In this document: one piece after another, positions 17,935 through 28,015 of the stretch
How positions within the stretch are numbered: the stretch's first letter is position 1
Layout: the number at the start of each line of letters is the position of its first letter
From: Bradyrhizobium sp. sBnM-33
GTDB taxonomy: Bacteria > Pseudomonadota > Alphaproteobacteria > Rhizobiales > Xanthobacteraceae
Assembly (NCBI RefSeq): GCF_032917945.1
Contig: NZ_CP136624.1
Location: forward strand, 3,224,001-3,288,000
Direction of reading: 5' to 3'
DNA: 64,000 nucleotides
Made by a program: the position numbers and the translations under genes
The notes under the pieces: generated by a model
Told to the model about the DNA's origin: nothing
The model's input: only the letters and a program-made list of their open reading frames with translations
Database searches by the model: none

Positions 17935-18245
17935 GGAGATGCAGATGACCAGCTACATAAGCATCTCCCGCTTTTCAGTCATGATTATGACGCGGACTGT
18001 CCGCCAGTCACTCGTGCATTCAAGGATACCCTGAAGAAAGTCGACGCATTGCTGTTTGTAGCTCCTGAATATAACCGATCGATCCCCGGGCGGCTGAAGC
18101 ACGCCATTGACCGGGCAAGCAGGCCATATGGCGCCAACTCATTCACGCACAAGCCCTCGGCGGTTATCGGCGCGCGCCAGGGGCAATCGGCACTGCTGTC
18201 GCCCAACAAAACCTTGCGTTTTTAGCTTCTGCAATTCACCGCAAA
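17935..18245 (+). pseudogene. NADPH-dependent FMN reductase, truncated and frameshifted
   Basis: The flavodoxin-like core is readable: DYDADCPPVTRAFKDTLKKV, then DALLFVAPEYNRSIPGRLKH and AIDRASRPYGANSFTHKPSA. The PEYNRSIPG block binds FMN. After VIGA the frame breaks near 18177; PGAIGTAVAQQNLAFLAS follows in another frame to a stop at 18243. The N-terminal phosphate-binding loop (GSLRxxSxN) is not found upstream, and the C-terminal third is missing. The gene cannot make a working reductase. Confidence 0.75.
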
Positions 18246-19287
18246 TGAATGCGCCGAAAGTATCCACTTCACGCCGGCCTCGTTACTGACGATGGCGAGG
18301 TGACCGTCTAAAGCGCGCGGCATTTTGCCCGGCGTTGTGACCGCCGATGCCGAATTGGAGCAGCGATCCAATTGTCCTTTCGTGGTCCAATTCGGAAGTT
18401 CGTCCGCTTCGGATCGGGGGAGAGGATTTGTGAATGTCGGATCCACCCCATCGGAGTGTTCTCACGGTCGCAACGTCGGTAAAAACACCATGCGCGACGC
18501 ATGGTTGTTCGCCGCATCGCGACTCCGCAAATTCCTCATCACCGGTTCGGACGGTAGACTCCGATCGGAGTTCATGCGGGAGGGAACATAACGCACAAGA
18601 GCCGAAGCTGGTCTCTTCGCATCGAAGATCGCGCGCCTATGCAGGTGATTGGCGCTGTGAACACGATCCAGGCTTGGGTGGTGTAGAGAACCCCGCCGGG
18701 ATAAAACACTTTCTCGACGCAACAACGAATGTGCTCGTGAGCCTTTGCATCGATGTTACCTTCAGCGCTTTTTGAACTTCACCTGCCTCAAGCCGGTCTC
18801 ATTGCGCAAGCTGCTATCGCAGATCGATCAAGGCCGACTAATAATCAGCGCATTCGCGTGTGCCGAGCGAGCAGCGCTGATGCGATTGTTCGAGATAGCG
18901 GTGGGGACTATGTGCAATATTCTCCGATCCGCGCATCTGGAAACTTAGATTAATTGCTCTCGGACGAGAGCCAGCTACGCTGCGCCCATCGCAGGACCTT
19001 CCCCGGCCACGTCGACGCAGCGTCCAGCTGCGCACGACAGCGTCGCCAAACGGTGCGTGCTTCCGTCGCAATGGTTTTGACGCAAGAAGCGCCTATGTTT
19101 GGTCTGTTATGATCTGCGCGACTGGAATGGACACGCTGCTTACCCGCTCTTTTCTGCACGGCGGACGCTTAATCAGGCTTCTAGCGGACGGTAGCGCTTG
19201 CTGCGGTCCGGTATCACTTCACATCAAAAAATCTGCTTCATGGTTCCTTCCTAGGTTCGCCTCGGTTGCCTTTAGAGGAGTGCAATA
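18246..19287. other. No gene recognised over about 1 kb
   Basis: Only short overlapping frames of 60-110 codons occur on both strands, none with a recognisable domain or ribosome-binding site, and none preferred over its shadows. GC is a little lower toward the right end. The promoter of the Rnk-like gene presumably lies at the right edge; its ribosome-binding site is the AGAGGAG at about 19274. Confidence 0.5.
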
Positions 19288-19692
19288 ATGTCTCTACCTT
19301 CAATCACCTTAACCGCGTCCGACCACCCCCGACTTGAGCAGCTCGCGCTGCTCTCTGCGCAGCGAGGTGACAAGTCCGCGCCATTTTTGCTCACCGAAAT
19401 CAAGAGGGCAAAAGTCGTCTCGGACGACGCTTACGATGTCAAGTCACTTGTGACGGTGGGATCCTGGGTCGCGTACTGGACGAACCGAGGCATTCGCCGA
19501 AAAACAGCGCGGCTGGTTTGGCCAGAAAATATCACGTCCGATCCGAGCGACGTCTCCGTTTTGTCGAGTTTAGGCGCAGCGTTGATCGGCCTACGAGTCG
19601 GAGATCGAATGCCATACGTCGTAGAAAGAGATATGGACGTCATCAGAATCGAGGACGTGAATCCAGTGATCGGACGAAACGCATCAGCTTGA
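19288..19692 (+). CDS. Rnk / GreA-C-domain protein (paralogue 1)
   Basis: 134 residues behind a strong GAGGAG site. An N-terminal Rnk-type segment (ITLTASDHPRLEQLAL, then FLLTEIKRAKVVSDD) precedes a GreA/GreB C-terminal FKBP-like domain (LVTVGSWVAYWTNRGIRRKT, then VSVLSSLGAALIGLRVGDRM). Rnk proteins bind RNA polymerase near the secondary channel; unlike GreA they have no long acidic coiled coil. E. coli Rnk was first described as a regulator of nucleoside diphosphate kinase. This copy is the most divergent of the intact ones in the window. It lies just upstream of the ATPase-inhibitor paralogue, on the same strand. Confidence 0.85.
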   Translation: MSLPSITLTASDHPRLEQLALLSAQRGDKSAPFLLTEIKRAKVVSDDAYDVKSLVTVGSWVAYWTNRGIRRKTARLVWPENITSDPSDVSVLSSLGAALIGLRVGDRMPYVVERDMDVIRIEDVNPVIGRNASA

Positions 19693-19837
19693 ACCAACAT
19701 TCAATCGTGCGACGTGACTTCGCTGCGCGACACATCGGTGGGTGGAAGCGTATCCTCATTCGGATGCCAGAAGCAGCCGGTGCGCTTCTCTTGACGGTTG
19801 TCGCTACCGTTGAGATCGACATAGGAGGGAAATAGGA

Positions 19838-20161
19838 ATGATCGAGTTGTCCAGGCGCGGGGAAGCGTTCGAGAGCAAATTTGCGCACGATGAGGCGTTG
19901 CGCTTCAAGGCTATTGCCCGCCGAAATAAAATTGTGGGCCTGTGGGCCGCGGAACGGCTCGGCAAATCAGGCGCGGACGCCGACGCCTATGCGAGCGCCG
20001 TGGTCCTCGCTGATTTCGAAGAACCCGGCGATGAAGATGTCATTCGCAAGGTCGCCAACGATCTCGAGGCTGCAGGTATCCCTTCTGACGAGGCTGAGGT
20101 ACGACGCGTGCTGGAGGGCTTCATGGTTCGCGCGATCGATGAGATCAAGGCCGGCCTATGA
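19838..20161 (+). CDS. DUF1476 / F1-ATPase inhibitor zeta-subunit-like protein
   Basis: 107 residues with AGGAGG nine bases before ATG 19838. The pattern RRGEAFESKFAHDEALRFKA, ARRNKIVGLWAAERLGKSGA, then VVLADFEEPGDEDVIRKVAN covers the whole DUF1476 family. Family members studied in Paracoccus are the zeta subunit, which binds F1 and blocks ATP hydrolysis. Housekeeping copies usually start MxxFDxREEGFExKFAHDEEL; this one reads MIELSRRGEAFESKFAHDEA, so it is probably a divergent second copy. It sits between a Rnk-like gene and a release-factor-like gene. Confidence 0.88.
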   Translation: MIELSRRGEAFESKFAHDEALRFKAIARRNKIVGLWAAERLGKSGADADAYASAVVLADFEEPGDEDVIRKVANDLEAAGIPSDEAEVRRVLEGFMVRAIDEIKAGL

Positions 20162-20308
20162 GTGTTCTCGGCTCGCCTGCCGAGCCGGAGAGTTGCCGGT
20201 GTTCAGGAGATAATTTCGTCAGTCAATCGGACGCCGATCACTAAGCGTTGGAGATGTTTGAGCTCGATCCGTCCGCACTGGTCTCCTTTAGAAACGGAGG
20301 ACATTAGG

Positions 20309-21424
20309 ATGCTGTACGTCGATATCCCCACTGCCGCGGATATTGCGGCTTTAGCGTTCAATCGAGGCGATGTTTGCGTCTCGATCTATTTGCCTACCAC
20401 TCCTGTAACTCAGCAGACGAGAGGCGATCGCATCGAGCTCAAAAACCTGACCAAGAGGGCCGTCGAGCAGATCCGTTCCGTTGAAGGCGGGCGCGCTGCG
20501 GCCCTGATAAGGGAGCAACTCGATGATCTTGTCGACGACGACGAATTCTGGCGCTTTCAGGCACACAGCCTTGCCGTCTTTGCGACGCCGGAGAATGTGC
20601 GAACCTTTCGCCTTCCGAATTCCCTTGAGCGGCTCCTGGAGGTTTCGGATCGGTTTCACGTCAAGCCGCTGCTCCGAAGCGTGAGCTTCCCCAATGCATG
20701 TTACGTCTTGGCGCTGGCGCAACGGGGCGTGCGTCTCGTCGAAGTGTCGGCTGACTTGCCCGCCGTCTTGGTCAAAGTGGAAGGCCTGCCGGTAGATGCC
20801 GGAAGAGCGGTGCGCGGTGTTGGGGAGATCACTCATTGGCCTAGCGGCCGAATCCAAGGCCGGGAAGGTCAGAAAGTGCTGCTGCGACAGTTCGCCCGGA
20901 GGGTGGACAGTGCCCTACGGCCCGTGTTGGGCGGAAGCGGTCTCCCGCTCGTCCTCGCGGCAGCCGAGCCGCTTGCTTCGATCTACCGGTCGGTGAACAC
21001 ATACCCGCAGCTCGCTGATCCCTTCATCGAGGGAAGCCCCGAGGGATTGAACGAAGCCGACCTCGCCGAGCGAGCTCGGCCGATTCTGGATGGGATCTAC
21101 CGGCATGAGGTCGCGGCTTGGCAAACGTTGTTCCGGCAACGCGCCAACACTGGCCACGCGACAACGGACATCGCCCAAGCGGCTCGCGCGGCGACGTTCG
21201 GCGCCGTCGAGACGATCCTCGTTGACATTGACCAGGTCGTTCCCGGTCGCATCGACGACCAAGGCGCAGTCAGCTTTGCCAAGCAACAAGGCGACGGCAA
21301 TTATGGTTTGATAGACGAAATCGCCACGCGTGTCCTTGCCGCAGGAGGTCGGGTGATCGGCGTCCGCAAAGCCGACATCCCGGACGAGCAGTCGCTTGCG
21401 GCGGTTCTGCGGTATCCCGTTTAG
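20309..21424 (+). CDS. baeRF11-type bacterial archaeo-eukaryotic release-factor-like protein
   Basis: 371 residues from ATG 20309, chosen for the ACGGAGGACATTAGG site; the frame is open further upstream but without such a site. The order of blocks (DVCVSIYLPTTPVTQQTRGD; FRLPNSLERLLEVSDRFHVK; YVLALAQRGVRLVEV; GREGQKVLLRQFARRVD at 184-200; ATFGAVETILVDIDQVVPGR; LIDEIATRVLAAGGRVIGVR) fits the bacterial aeRF1/Pelota-like families, most likely family 11. No canonical GGQ is present. Family members are thought to act on stalled or resting ribosomes. It follows the ATPase-inhibitor paralogue and precedes aconitase. Confidence 0.8.
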   Translation: MLYVDIPTAADIAALAFNRGDVCVSIYLPTTPVTQQTRGDRIELKNLTKRAVEQIRSVEGGRAAALIREQLDDLVDDDEFWRFQAHSLAVFATPENVRTFRLPNSLERLLEVSDRFHVKPLLRSVSFPNACYVLALAQRGVRLVEVSADLPAVLVKVEGLPVDAGRAVRGVGEITHWPSGRIQGREGQKVLLRQFARRVDSALRPVLGGSGLPLVLAAAEPLASIYRSVNTYPQLADPFIEGSPEGLNEADLAERARPILDGIYRHEVAAWQTLFRQRANTGHATTDIAQAARAATFGAVETILVDIDQVVPGRIDDQGAVSFAKQQGDGNYGLIDEIATRVLAAGGRVIGVRKADIPDEQSLAAVLRYPV

Positions 21425-21576
21425 CGTGCCGCCGCTGATGAAGGCGCGACTTCCCCAGCCCGGCGTGCTGCGACGGACGTACTGCCGGAATTGCATCTGG
21501 AAGGCTCGCCTCCTGCAAATGGGAATGCTCACGCACAAGGCTGGAAAATGATGAATCGATTGGAACGGAGGAATAC

Positions 21577-24516
21577 ATGGACAGCTTCCGAACTGCCTCA
21601 CAGCTGAAGGTCGGACATCGCGCCTACACGATCTACCGCCTCGACGCGCTCAAGCGACACGGTTTTGCCGTGGAGCGTCTACCGTATTCGCTTCGCATCC
21701 TGCTTGAAAACTTGCTGCGAACCGAAAATGGCTCTTCCGTGACGCGCGCCGACATCGAGGCGCTGGCGGGTTGGCGACCGAATTCGCCCGAGCGCGCCGA
21801 GATCGCATTTCAGCCGGCCCGCGTCCTGCTGCAGGATTTCACGGGCGTTCCGGCAATCGTCGATCTCGCCGCGATGCGCGACGCCATGGTTCGCCTCGGC
21901 GGCGATCCCGCTAAAATCAATCCGCTGCAGCCGGTCGAACTTGTCATCGACCATTCCATCCAAGCCGACGCGTTCGGCGTGCCCGGCGCCATGGCGATCA
22001 ACCAAAAGCTCGACTATATGCGCAACGGGGAGCGCTATGCGCTGCTCAAATGGGGCCAGCAGGCCTTCAAGAACTTCCGGGTCGCGCCGCCGAACAGCGG
22101 CATCTGCCATCAGGTCAACATCGAATATCTGGCGCGCGTGGTGTTCGGAGCGGACGAGGACTCGAAGGGAAATCCCGCAAGCGGTGCTGTGCTCCCGCTC
22201 GCCTATCCGGATACGCTGGTCGGGACCGACTCTCACACGCCGATGGTGAACGGCCTCGGCATCCTCGGCTGGGGTGTCGGGGGTATCGAGGCCGAGGCGG
22301 CAATGCTCGGCCAGCCTATTTCAATGCTCATCCCAGAAGTCGTCGGCTTCAAGCTGACGGGCAAGCTCCGCGAAGGCGTGACCGCGACGGACCTCGTGCT
22401 CACCGTGACACAGATGCTGCGCAAGAAGGGAGTGGTGGGCCGGTTCGTGGAGTTCTGTGGGCCGGGTGTGAGCAACGTTCCCGTGGTGGACCGCGCGACC
22501 ATCGGTAACATGTCTCCAGAATACGGGTCGACATGCGCGATCTTTCCGATTGATACCTTGACGTTGGACTATCTCCGGCTAACAGCTCGCTCGGAGGAGC
22601 GGGTGGCGCTCGTCGAGGCCTATATGAAGGAGCAGGGGCTTTTCCATGACAGCACCGCGCCCGAGCCGATGTTCAGCGACACGCTAGAGCTTGATCTCAG
22701 CGAGGTTGAGCCCAGCATTGCCGGTCCTGGTCGCCCTCAGGACCGTGTGTCTCTTAGGCGCGCCAAAGTGGCCTTCGAGGCTTGTTTGCCATCGCTCTTG
22801 CCGCCTAGCTCTCCGCGCAGTCGAAAAGGCGCCGATGCTCGCACCTCGCACCATGAGCGACTGGATGTGTGGGGTGAATCGAGCGCAGGGGATTTTGGAG
22901 GCGGCCCGCTCCATCCCGTGGTGGGTGGCGCCGACGTCCTGGAGCACGGCTCGATCGTCATCGCTGCCATTACAAGCTGCACCAACACATCAAATCCGTC
23001 GGTCATGTTGGCCGCTGGCCTGCTTGCTAAGCGTGCGGTCGAACGTGGCCTCAGCCGGCAACCTTGGGTCAAGACCTCCCTCGCGCCGGGCTCGCGCGTG
23101 GTGACCGCTTACTACGAACGCGCAGGACTCACGCCCTATCTCGAACAACTCGGTTTCAACCTGGTCGGCTATGGTTGCACCACCTGCATCGGGAATTCCG
23201 GACCTCTTCCAACCGAGATATCGGAGGAGATCGAGCGCAGGAACCTCGTCGTCGCCGCAGCGCTGTCCGGGAATCGCAACTTTGAAGGTCGTATCCATTC
23301 GGAAGTACGTGCCAATTATTTGATGTCACCGCCGCTCGTCGTTGCTTTCGCGCTCGCCGGACGGATCACAATCGATCTCGAAACCGAGCCGCTAGGGCAT
23401 GATCGAGAGGGACGCCCCGTATTTCTGCGCGACATTTGGCCGAGTCAGGAGGAAATCCGGCTGACCATGCGTGAGGCGACCGGTTCGAAACTTTACCTCG
23501 AGAACTACCGCGAGATTTTCGCCGGCGATGAACAGTGGCGCACGCTGCAGGCACCCACGGGAAACATTTACAATTGGGACCAGACTTCCACCTATGTCCG
23601 GAGTCCGCCATTCTTCGAGAAGATGCCCCGCAAAGCTCCTCTGGAAGTCGAGAACATCCGTGGTGCTCGCGCGCTCGCAGTGTTTGGGGACAGCATCACC
23701 ACGGATCACATCTCGCCCGCAGGAACGATCCAGGTGCAGTCACCTGCCGGAGAGTACCTCGTTTCGGAAGCCGTTGCACCAAAGGACTTTAACTCATACG
23801 GGTCACGACGCGGCAATCACGAGGTAATGGTTCGTGGCACTTTTGCGAACGTTCGCATTCGCAACCGGCTCGCTCCGGGAACAGAAGGCGGCTACACGAC
23901 CTATCTGCCACGTCACGAAGTGACTTCAATTTACGAGGCGAGCCAGCGCTATCTGGAGAAGGGCATTCCTCTTCTGGTACTCGCCGGCAAGGATTATGGA
24001 TCCGGCTCCAGCCGGGACTGGGCGGCGAAAGGCCCCTACCTCCAGGGGGTGCGAGCCGTTATCGCCGAAAGCTTCGAGCGGATTCACCGGTCGAACCTCG
24101 TTGGCATGGGCATACTGCCCCTCCAGTTCGCGGACGGGTCCTCGGTAGCCAGCCTCGGACTCACCGGGTCGGAGATTTTCGATATTGACGGAGTCACCAC
24201 CGGCGTCGCGAGCGGCTTCGCGCAATCGCGCCGCTTGAAGGTGCGCGCTCGCCGCGAGGACGGTAGCGCAGTCGAGTTCGAGGTCAGTGCCCGCATCGAG
24301 ACCCCGCAAGAAGTGCTCTACATCCGCCACGGGGGCATCCTGCAGTACGTCCTACGTCAACTCCTTGGAGGTCCGTCGGAAGTCTCTGCGACCCCCGCCC
24401 GCAAACCGCACCCGCTCCCGGCAGAGGGAGCCCAAGATAGGACCGTTGACGAGGGTTCGATCCAGTCGTTCCCGGCAAGCGATCCGGCCTCGTATACGGG
24501 AAGCACGCGAGTTTAG
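21577..24516 (+). CDS. acnA: Aconitate hydratase AcnA with extra C-terminal tail
   Basis: 979 residues; AcnA enzymes usually have about 890-905. The 4Fe-4S ligands are C468 (ITSCTNTSN), C534 and C537 ([10 protein letters not shown]), with normal spacing; substrate-site blocks [20 protein letters not shown] and [15 protein letters not shown] are intact. Two parts are unusual: a long, low-complexity-like loop before the first cysteine (about residues 390-445), and a tail of about 50 residues after YVLRQLL containing [18 protein letters not shown]. The SFPASDPPS-type motif is known from small separate proteins. The enzyme converts citrate to isocitrate in the TCA cycle. GGAG stands ahead of ATG 21577. 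It is probably a second, accessory aconitase. Confidence 0.93.
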   Translation: MDSFRTASQLKVGHRAYTIYRLDALKRHGFAVERLPYSLRILLENLLRTENGSSVTRADIEALAGWRPNSPERAEIAFQPARVLLQDFTGVPAIVDLAAMRDAMVRLGGDPAKINPLQPVELVIDHSIQADAFGVPGAMAINQKLDYMRNGERYALLKWGQQAFKNFRVAPPNSGICHQVNIEYLARVVFGADEDSKGNPASGAVLPLAYPDTLVGTDSHTPMVNGLGILGWGVGGIEAEAAMLGQPISMLIPEVVGFKLTGKLREGVTATDLVLTVTQMLRKKGVVGRFVEFCGPGVSNVPVVDRATIGNMSPEYGSTCAIFPIDTLTLDYLRLTARSEERVALVEAYMKEQGLFHDSTAPEPMFSDTLELDLSEVEPSIAGPGRPQDRVSLRRAKVAFEACLPSLLPPSSPRSRKGADARTSHHERLDVWGESSAGDFGGGPLHPVVGGADVLEHGSIVIAAITSCTNTSNPSVMLAAGLLAKRAVERGLSRQPWVKTSLAPGSRVVTAYYERAGLTPYLEQLGFNLVGYGCTTCIGNSGPLPTEISEEIERRNLVVAAALSGNRNFEGRIHSEVRANYLMSPPLVVAFALAGRITIDLETEPLGHDREGRPVFLRDIWPSQEEIRLTMREATGSKLYLENYREIFAGDEQWRTLQAPTGNIYNWDQTSTYVRSPPFFEKMPRKAPLEVENIRGARALAVFGDSITTDHISPAGTIQVQSPAGEYLVSEAVAPKDFNSYGSRRGNHEVMVRGTFANVRIRNRLAPGTEGGYTTYLPRHEVTSIYEASQRYLEKGIPLLVLAGKDYGSGSSRDWAAKGPYLQGVRAVIAESFERIHRSNLVGMGILPLQFADGSSVASLGLTGSEIFDIDGVTTGVASGFAQSRRLKVRARREDGSAVEFEVSARIETPQEVLYIRHGGILQYVLRQLLGGPSEVSATPARKPHPLPAEGAQDRTVDEGSIQSFPASDPASYTGSTRV

Positions 24517-25259
24517 CTCTGCGTTTGCAATTTATGCGACGTTTGGTGATTTCGGTGTGCCCAAGCCGGTTGATGCGCGCCTTTCGATCGCATTCAGGCT
24601 CGCTCGTCTTGTCTTCCACATTCGCAAGCTGCTGGCCCGGCGCCTCGTGATACAAGCGGACGCCGATTTCACCCGTACAGAGAGGAGAACGCATCGAGTC
24701 GGCTGTCACGTCATCGGACAAGCCTGCAGCCGAATGCCTACGGCAGGATGCCAGCAATGGTTAATCTCCCAGTCTAACCCGTTTTCATCATTCCAATCGA
24801 TCGTTTTGCCATCACCGAATGCTAATAGACGCTTCCAAGCGGTGAAGGGCCTGAGATGACGTCGGGTGTCTCGACGTGATCTGAAATGTCGCGTCAAATC
24901 GGCGCGCCCCGGAGCAGCTAGCTTGATTCCTATAGTTGGATCGCCAACTGAACAAGAAATTGCGTTCCGGCCACGCAGGCCTTCTTAAGAAGGGCCAGTA
25001 ATCCCGGCTGGCCTCAGCCGCCGGGTTAACTTCCCAAATCTTAATCTCGTTGGTCGGGTTGAGTGCCATGCTTGGACGCTTGGCGAACTGGCGAACTGAC
25101 CTGGCTGCCAAGCCCCTGATGTTGCGAAATCGCATTCAATTCAATCCGCTAGCTGGCGCTGAGTGTGTCCCCTCCAATCCAAGGGATCGAGAGCATGCCG
25201 CCATCAACTCGCCAGGCAAATGAGCCGATCTACTCTGAGATCGGTCAGGGGATAAACTG
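24517..25259. other. No gene recognised
   Basis: Open frames on the minus strand (up to 157 codons) overlap the 3' end of acnA and show no domain. A short direct repeat ggcgaactggcgaactgac occurs near 25082. The right end should contain the promoter of the phasin-like gene. Confidence 0.5.
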
Positions 25260-25589
25260 ATGGGTAGGTCGATGTACCCTGAGGCAGATAGCCATCGAGC
25301 CGTTTCGGAGGCGACCCTGGAAGTCACCAAATGCGTCTCGAATTACGGACTAGTCACGGCAAGGTTGGTAGCTGCTAGTCATCTCGAGGCGCTACAGCTT
25401 GTGAGCCGGCTCGCTTGTTCGAATAACGGAGCAGAAATCATCAAGCTTTCGGAAGCGCAGTATAGAGCTCAGGCCGAAATAATGCGCGAACATGCTATGG
25501 GTCTCTTCGAACTCGGTCGCGGGATCCTTCTCGGAACGACGCGTCCGTTTAGAACGCAAGCTATCACTGCTTGCTGCGTCATTTTGTAA
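25260..25589 (+). CDS. Phasin-like small helical protein
   Basis: 109 residues. The central part (ARLVAASHLEALQLVSRLAC, then EIIKLSEAQYRAQAEIMREH and GLFELGRGIL) has the amphipathic helix spacing and the LSEAQYRxQAE pattern of phasins, which coat polyhydroxyalkanoate granules. No polymer synthase gene is nearby. It ends with a hydrophobic, cysteine-containing tail (ITACCVIL) that is not typical and may be a changed end. The ATG at 25275 (MYPEAD) is an alternative start. Confidence 0.5.
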   Translation: MGRSMYPEADSHRAVSEATLEVTKCVSNYGLVTARLVAASHLEALQLVSRLACSNNGAEIIKLSEAQYRAQAEIMREHAMGLFELGRGILLGTTRPFRTQAITACCVIL

Positions 25590-25599
25590 GGAGAATTCG

Positions 25600-25650
25600 A
25601 TGAAACAGTCTTCATTGCGAAGACAGTATCAGACTGAGGCGGCTCGTTAA
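25600..25650 (+). CDS. Possible 16-residue peptide with a strong ribosome-binding site
   Basis: TAAGGAGAATTCG precedes an ATG that opens MKQSSLRRQYQTEAAR and then TAA. The site overlaps the stop of the phasin-like gene. The peptide is basic and has no known family. It may be the start of a gene whose remainder was lost, or a short regulatory reading frame. Confidence 0.25.
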   Translation: MKQSSLRRQYQTEAAR

Positions 25651-25879
25651 ATTCCGGTTTGCACTTTTGATGTCTGAAATTAATCGAGCGCATTTATGCA
25701 GGCATGGTGAGTACTTCAAAAACGTCGCGAAGCTGACGGGTCGGTGACGTAAGGGTTGACAGCAGCAGTAGGACGCAAGGTTCTCGTGTGCTCGGAAAAT
25801 TTTTGCGACGCGCAGATCAACGTTTCGGTGCTTTCACCAAGGGCTGCAATTTAGAAATTGGCGTAGGTAAGCATGAAGT

Positions 25880-26165
25880 TTCAGGGTCTCGAAGGCGACT
25901 ATTGACGGCCGACTGCCCCGAGGATGTCTGCGAGTTTCTTCGTGAAGAACTGGACCGAGGGCGCATACTCCGTCAAGCGATTGGAATCGGAGATCGTTAC
26001 CTTGGGAGCAAGTCGAATTTGGAGATGGCATTCAGTTTTAGGAAATCATGCTCGAGATCCATCCGAGGCGCATATCGAGAACAGACGCGTGTCTGTAATG
26101 ACGCTTATTGGGGCGGCCCTCATGGACTCTCGGTCAATCAAAAAAATTCGCTCCGCTACAGTTTT
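25880..26165 (+). pseudogene. Decayed Rnk / GreA-C-domain gene
   Basis: One frame carries CEFLREELDRGRILRQAIGI, aligning with the FLREEIERA helix of intact paralogues. A neighbouring frame carries EAHIENRRVSVMTLIGAALM then DSRSIKKI, aligning with ISVLTPVGAALIGLxxGxSI. At least one frameshift separates the halves, and the key glycine of the last block is lost. This is a third-frame wreck of the same family as the genes at 19.3, 31.3, 56.5, 61.4 and 61.9 kb. Confidence 0.65.
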
Positions 26166-26281
26166 AGCGATCCACGCCAGCTAAACGGTGTTCAATGTCA
26201 TAGGTTGTCGACTTGCGAAAGGCCATTCGCGTGACCAAATAGACGTGTGATGCACCTCAAGAGCGACGATACCAGGGCGGC

Positions 26282-27112
26282 ATGAAGGACGTACTGCTAA
26301 TCACGACGCCAGTTTATACGAACGCTCCCGGACAGGCGACCAATTACGCGTGCGCTTTGGCTCGCCTGGTTGGAGCACATGTCACAGCATGGATAACCGA
26401 AATAGAGTCTGACCCGGCCACTGGGATGATCGAGCCCGATCTCATGCAAGTCGGGGACGAGGTGGCCGAACAGCTAGCTAAGGAGTGCGTGCCACGTACG
26501 GTCGAGCTTGTTCAAGATGCGGCAAGTCGCGCAGGAGTGACTTGCACCGTGGTGGCGCAGCCTCCTTCTTCAGCGCTCCGTGAGAAGTTGATCGACACTG
26601 CACAAGCACGCGACGTCGTAATCTTCGACGTCTGCCGCTCGTTGCGTCATCCCCGCCAGGGGCTTGTACAAGCTGCGCTCTTTGGGAGTGGCCGCCCGAT
26701 CATCCTCGTCCCAGGCGGTGCTCATACGCCGGCAGCGGAAAGAGTCCTAGTTGCCTGGGATGGCACGCGCTCCGCCGCTCGAGCATTGCACGATGCTTTG
26801 CCGGTATTGACCCATGCGCGGGAAGTGGTGGTCACGACGGTGGCTGATGACAAGGAACGTCGAGTCTCGGAGTCCGGCGACGAAGTTTGCCGTTATCTCG
26901 GCCGATGGGGAGTGCGCGCGCGCTTCGACCTTTTGCAGCGCGGAAATCGGAGTGTCGGTGACATTCTTCTCGGCCATGCAGCGGAAATTGAAGCTGGTCT
27001 TGTAGTAATGGGAGGTTTCGCACACGACATGGAGCGGGAGTTCCTCTTTGGTGGCGCGACCCGGAACATCTTTCAATCCGCACTTCAGATCCCTGTCTTG
27101 TTATCGCATTGA
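26282..27112 (+). CDS. Universal stress protein, tandem Usp domains
   Basis: 276 residues. The second half has the Usp signature (RVLVAWDGTRSAARALHDAL, then GAEIEAGLVVMGGFAHDMER in pattern, ending FGGATRNIFQSALQIPVLLS), including the ATP-binding-type GxxxR/N arrangement near the C-terminus. The first half is a degenerate Usp domain (LITTPVYTNAPGQATNYACA). Proteins of this build in rhizobia are often induced by low oxygen or starvation. It is followed after 73 bp by a second, broken Usp gene in the same direction. The ribosome-binding site (CAGGG) is weak. Confidence 0.88.
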   Translation: MKDVLLITTPVYTNAPGQATNYACALARLVGAHVTAWITEIESDPATGMIEPDLMQVGDEVAEQLAKECVPRTVELVQDAASRAGVTCTVVAQPPSSALREKLIDTAQARDVVIFDVCRSLRHPRQGLVQAALFGSGRPIILVPGGAHTPAAERVLVAWDGTRSAARALHDALPVLTHAREVVVTTVADDKERRVSESGDEVCRYLGRWGVRARFDLLQRGNRSVGDILLGHAAEIEAGLVVMGGFAHDMEREFLFGGATRNIFQSALQIPVLLSH

Positions 27113-27185
27113 TTGATGGCATCCAGCGGTCTAGAACTTATAACCGTGAAATGTAAGGCGAGGGGCGCGAGGTTGGACGAGCCCG

Positions 27186-28015
27186 ATGTTCAAGAAAATC
27201 CTTGCTCCGATCCGAGGTACGCAAGAGGACGCCGCCGCCCTGGACGTGGCGTTTCTGCTGGCGAATCAATTCGGATCTAGCGTCGAAGCACTTTACGCTG
27301 CACCCTTGGATGCAGCTTCGATTACGGTCGACGTGATCGATTGCAAACCTGCCGGCGAGATAGCCCTTCCCGACGGCACAGAGCTGCAGCGAGCCGCTCT
27401 CGTCCTGTTTTCGCGCCGCCTCGAAACTGCAACAACGATAGTTCCGCTGGACAGCGGTTTATCAGGCCGTTTCTCGGCACTGCCGGGCACAGAGCCGGAC
27501 TTGATTGCAGCGAATGGCCGGATCTCTGATTTGATCGTGATCACGCGTCCGTCTGCGGCCGAATCGGCTTGGCCCAATCTTTCGCTAGAGAGCGCTATTC
27601 GGGAGACGGGTTCTCCCGTGCTGTTGATTCCGCGGGCGGTTTCTCGAATCGGTGGCCGAACGGTGGTCGCCTGGAATGGGAATGTTGAAGCGGCGCGGGC
27701 GGTTCGGTTCGCGTTGCCGCTCCTTCGGAAGAGCGTCCAAATCGTGGTTGTGATAGTCGGAGGTCAGCCCTGCACATCCTCTGGCGCTAAGCTGGTGGAG
27801 TATCTACGCTGTCATGGGGTCCGGGCGGAGATGTGACACTACCGCTGCAACGCGCTTCAGAAGGTGCGACTCTGCTTCAAGAATGCCTGGCTCGCGAAGC
27901 TGATCTAATCGTGATGGGCGCCTTCACGCGCTATCGCTCCGACCGTCTGACATTCGGCACCATGACCCAAGCTATGATCATGCAAACCCAAATCGCCGCA
28001 TTGATGGCCCAATAG
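27186..28015 (+). pseudogene. Second universal stress protein, frameshifted near the end
   Basis: The frame from ATG 27186 gives two Usp-like halves (MFKKILAPIRGTQEDAAALD; GGRTVVAWNGNVEAARAVRF) up to CHGVRAEM and then TGA at 27834. The natural continuation TLPLQRASEGATLLQECLAR, then EADLIVMGAFTRYRSDRLTF lies one frame over and ends at 28015. A single missing base near 27833 explains this. The lost part carries the MGAFxxxR block and the last strand needed for nucleotide binding. It may be a very recent loss or a sequencing error. Confidence 0.8.
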
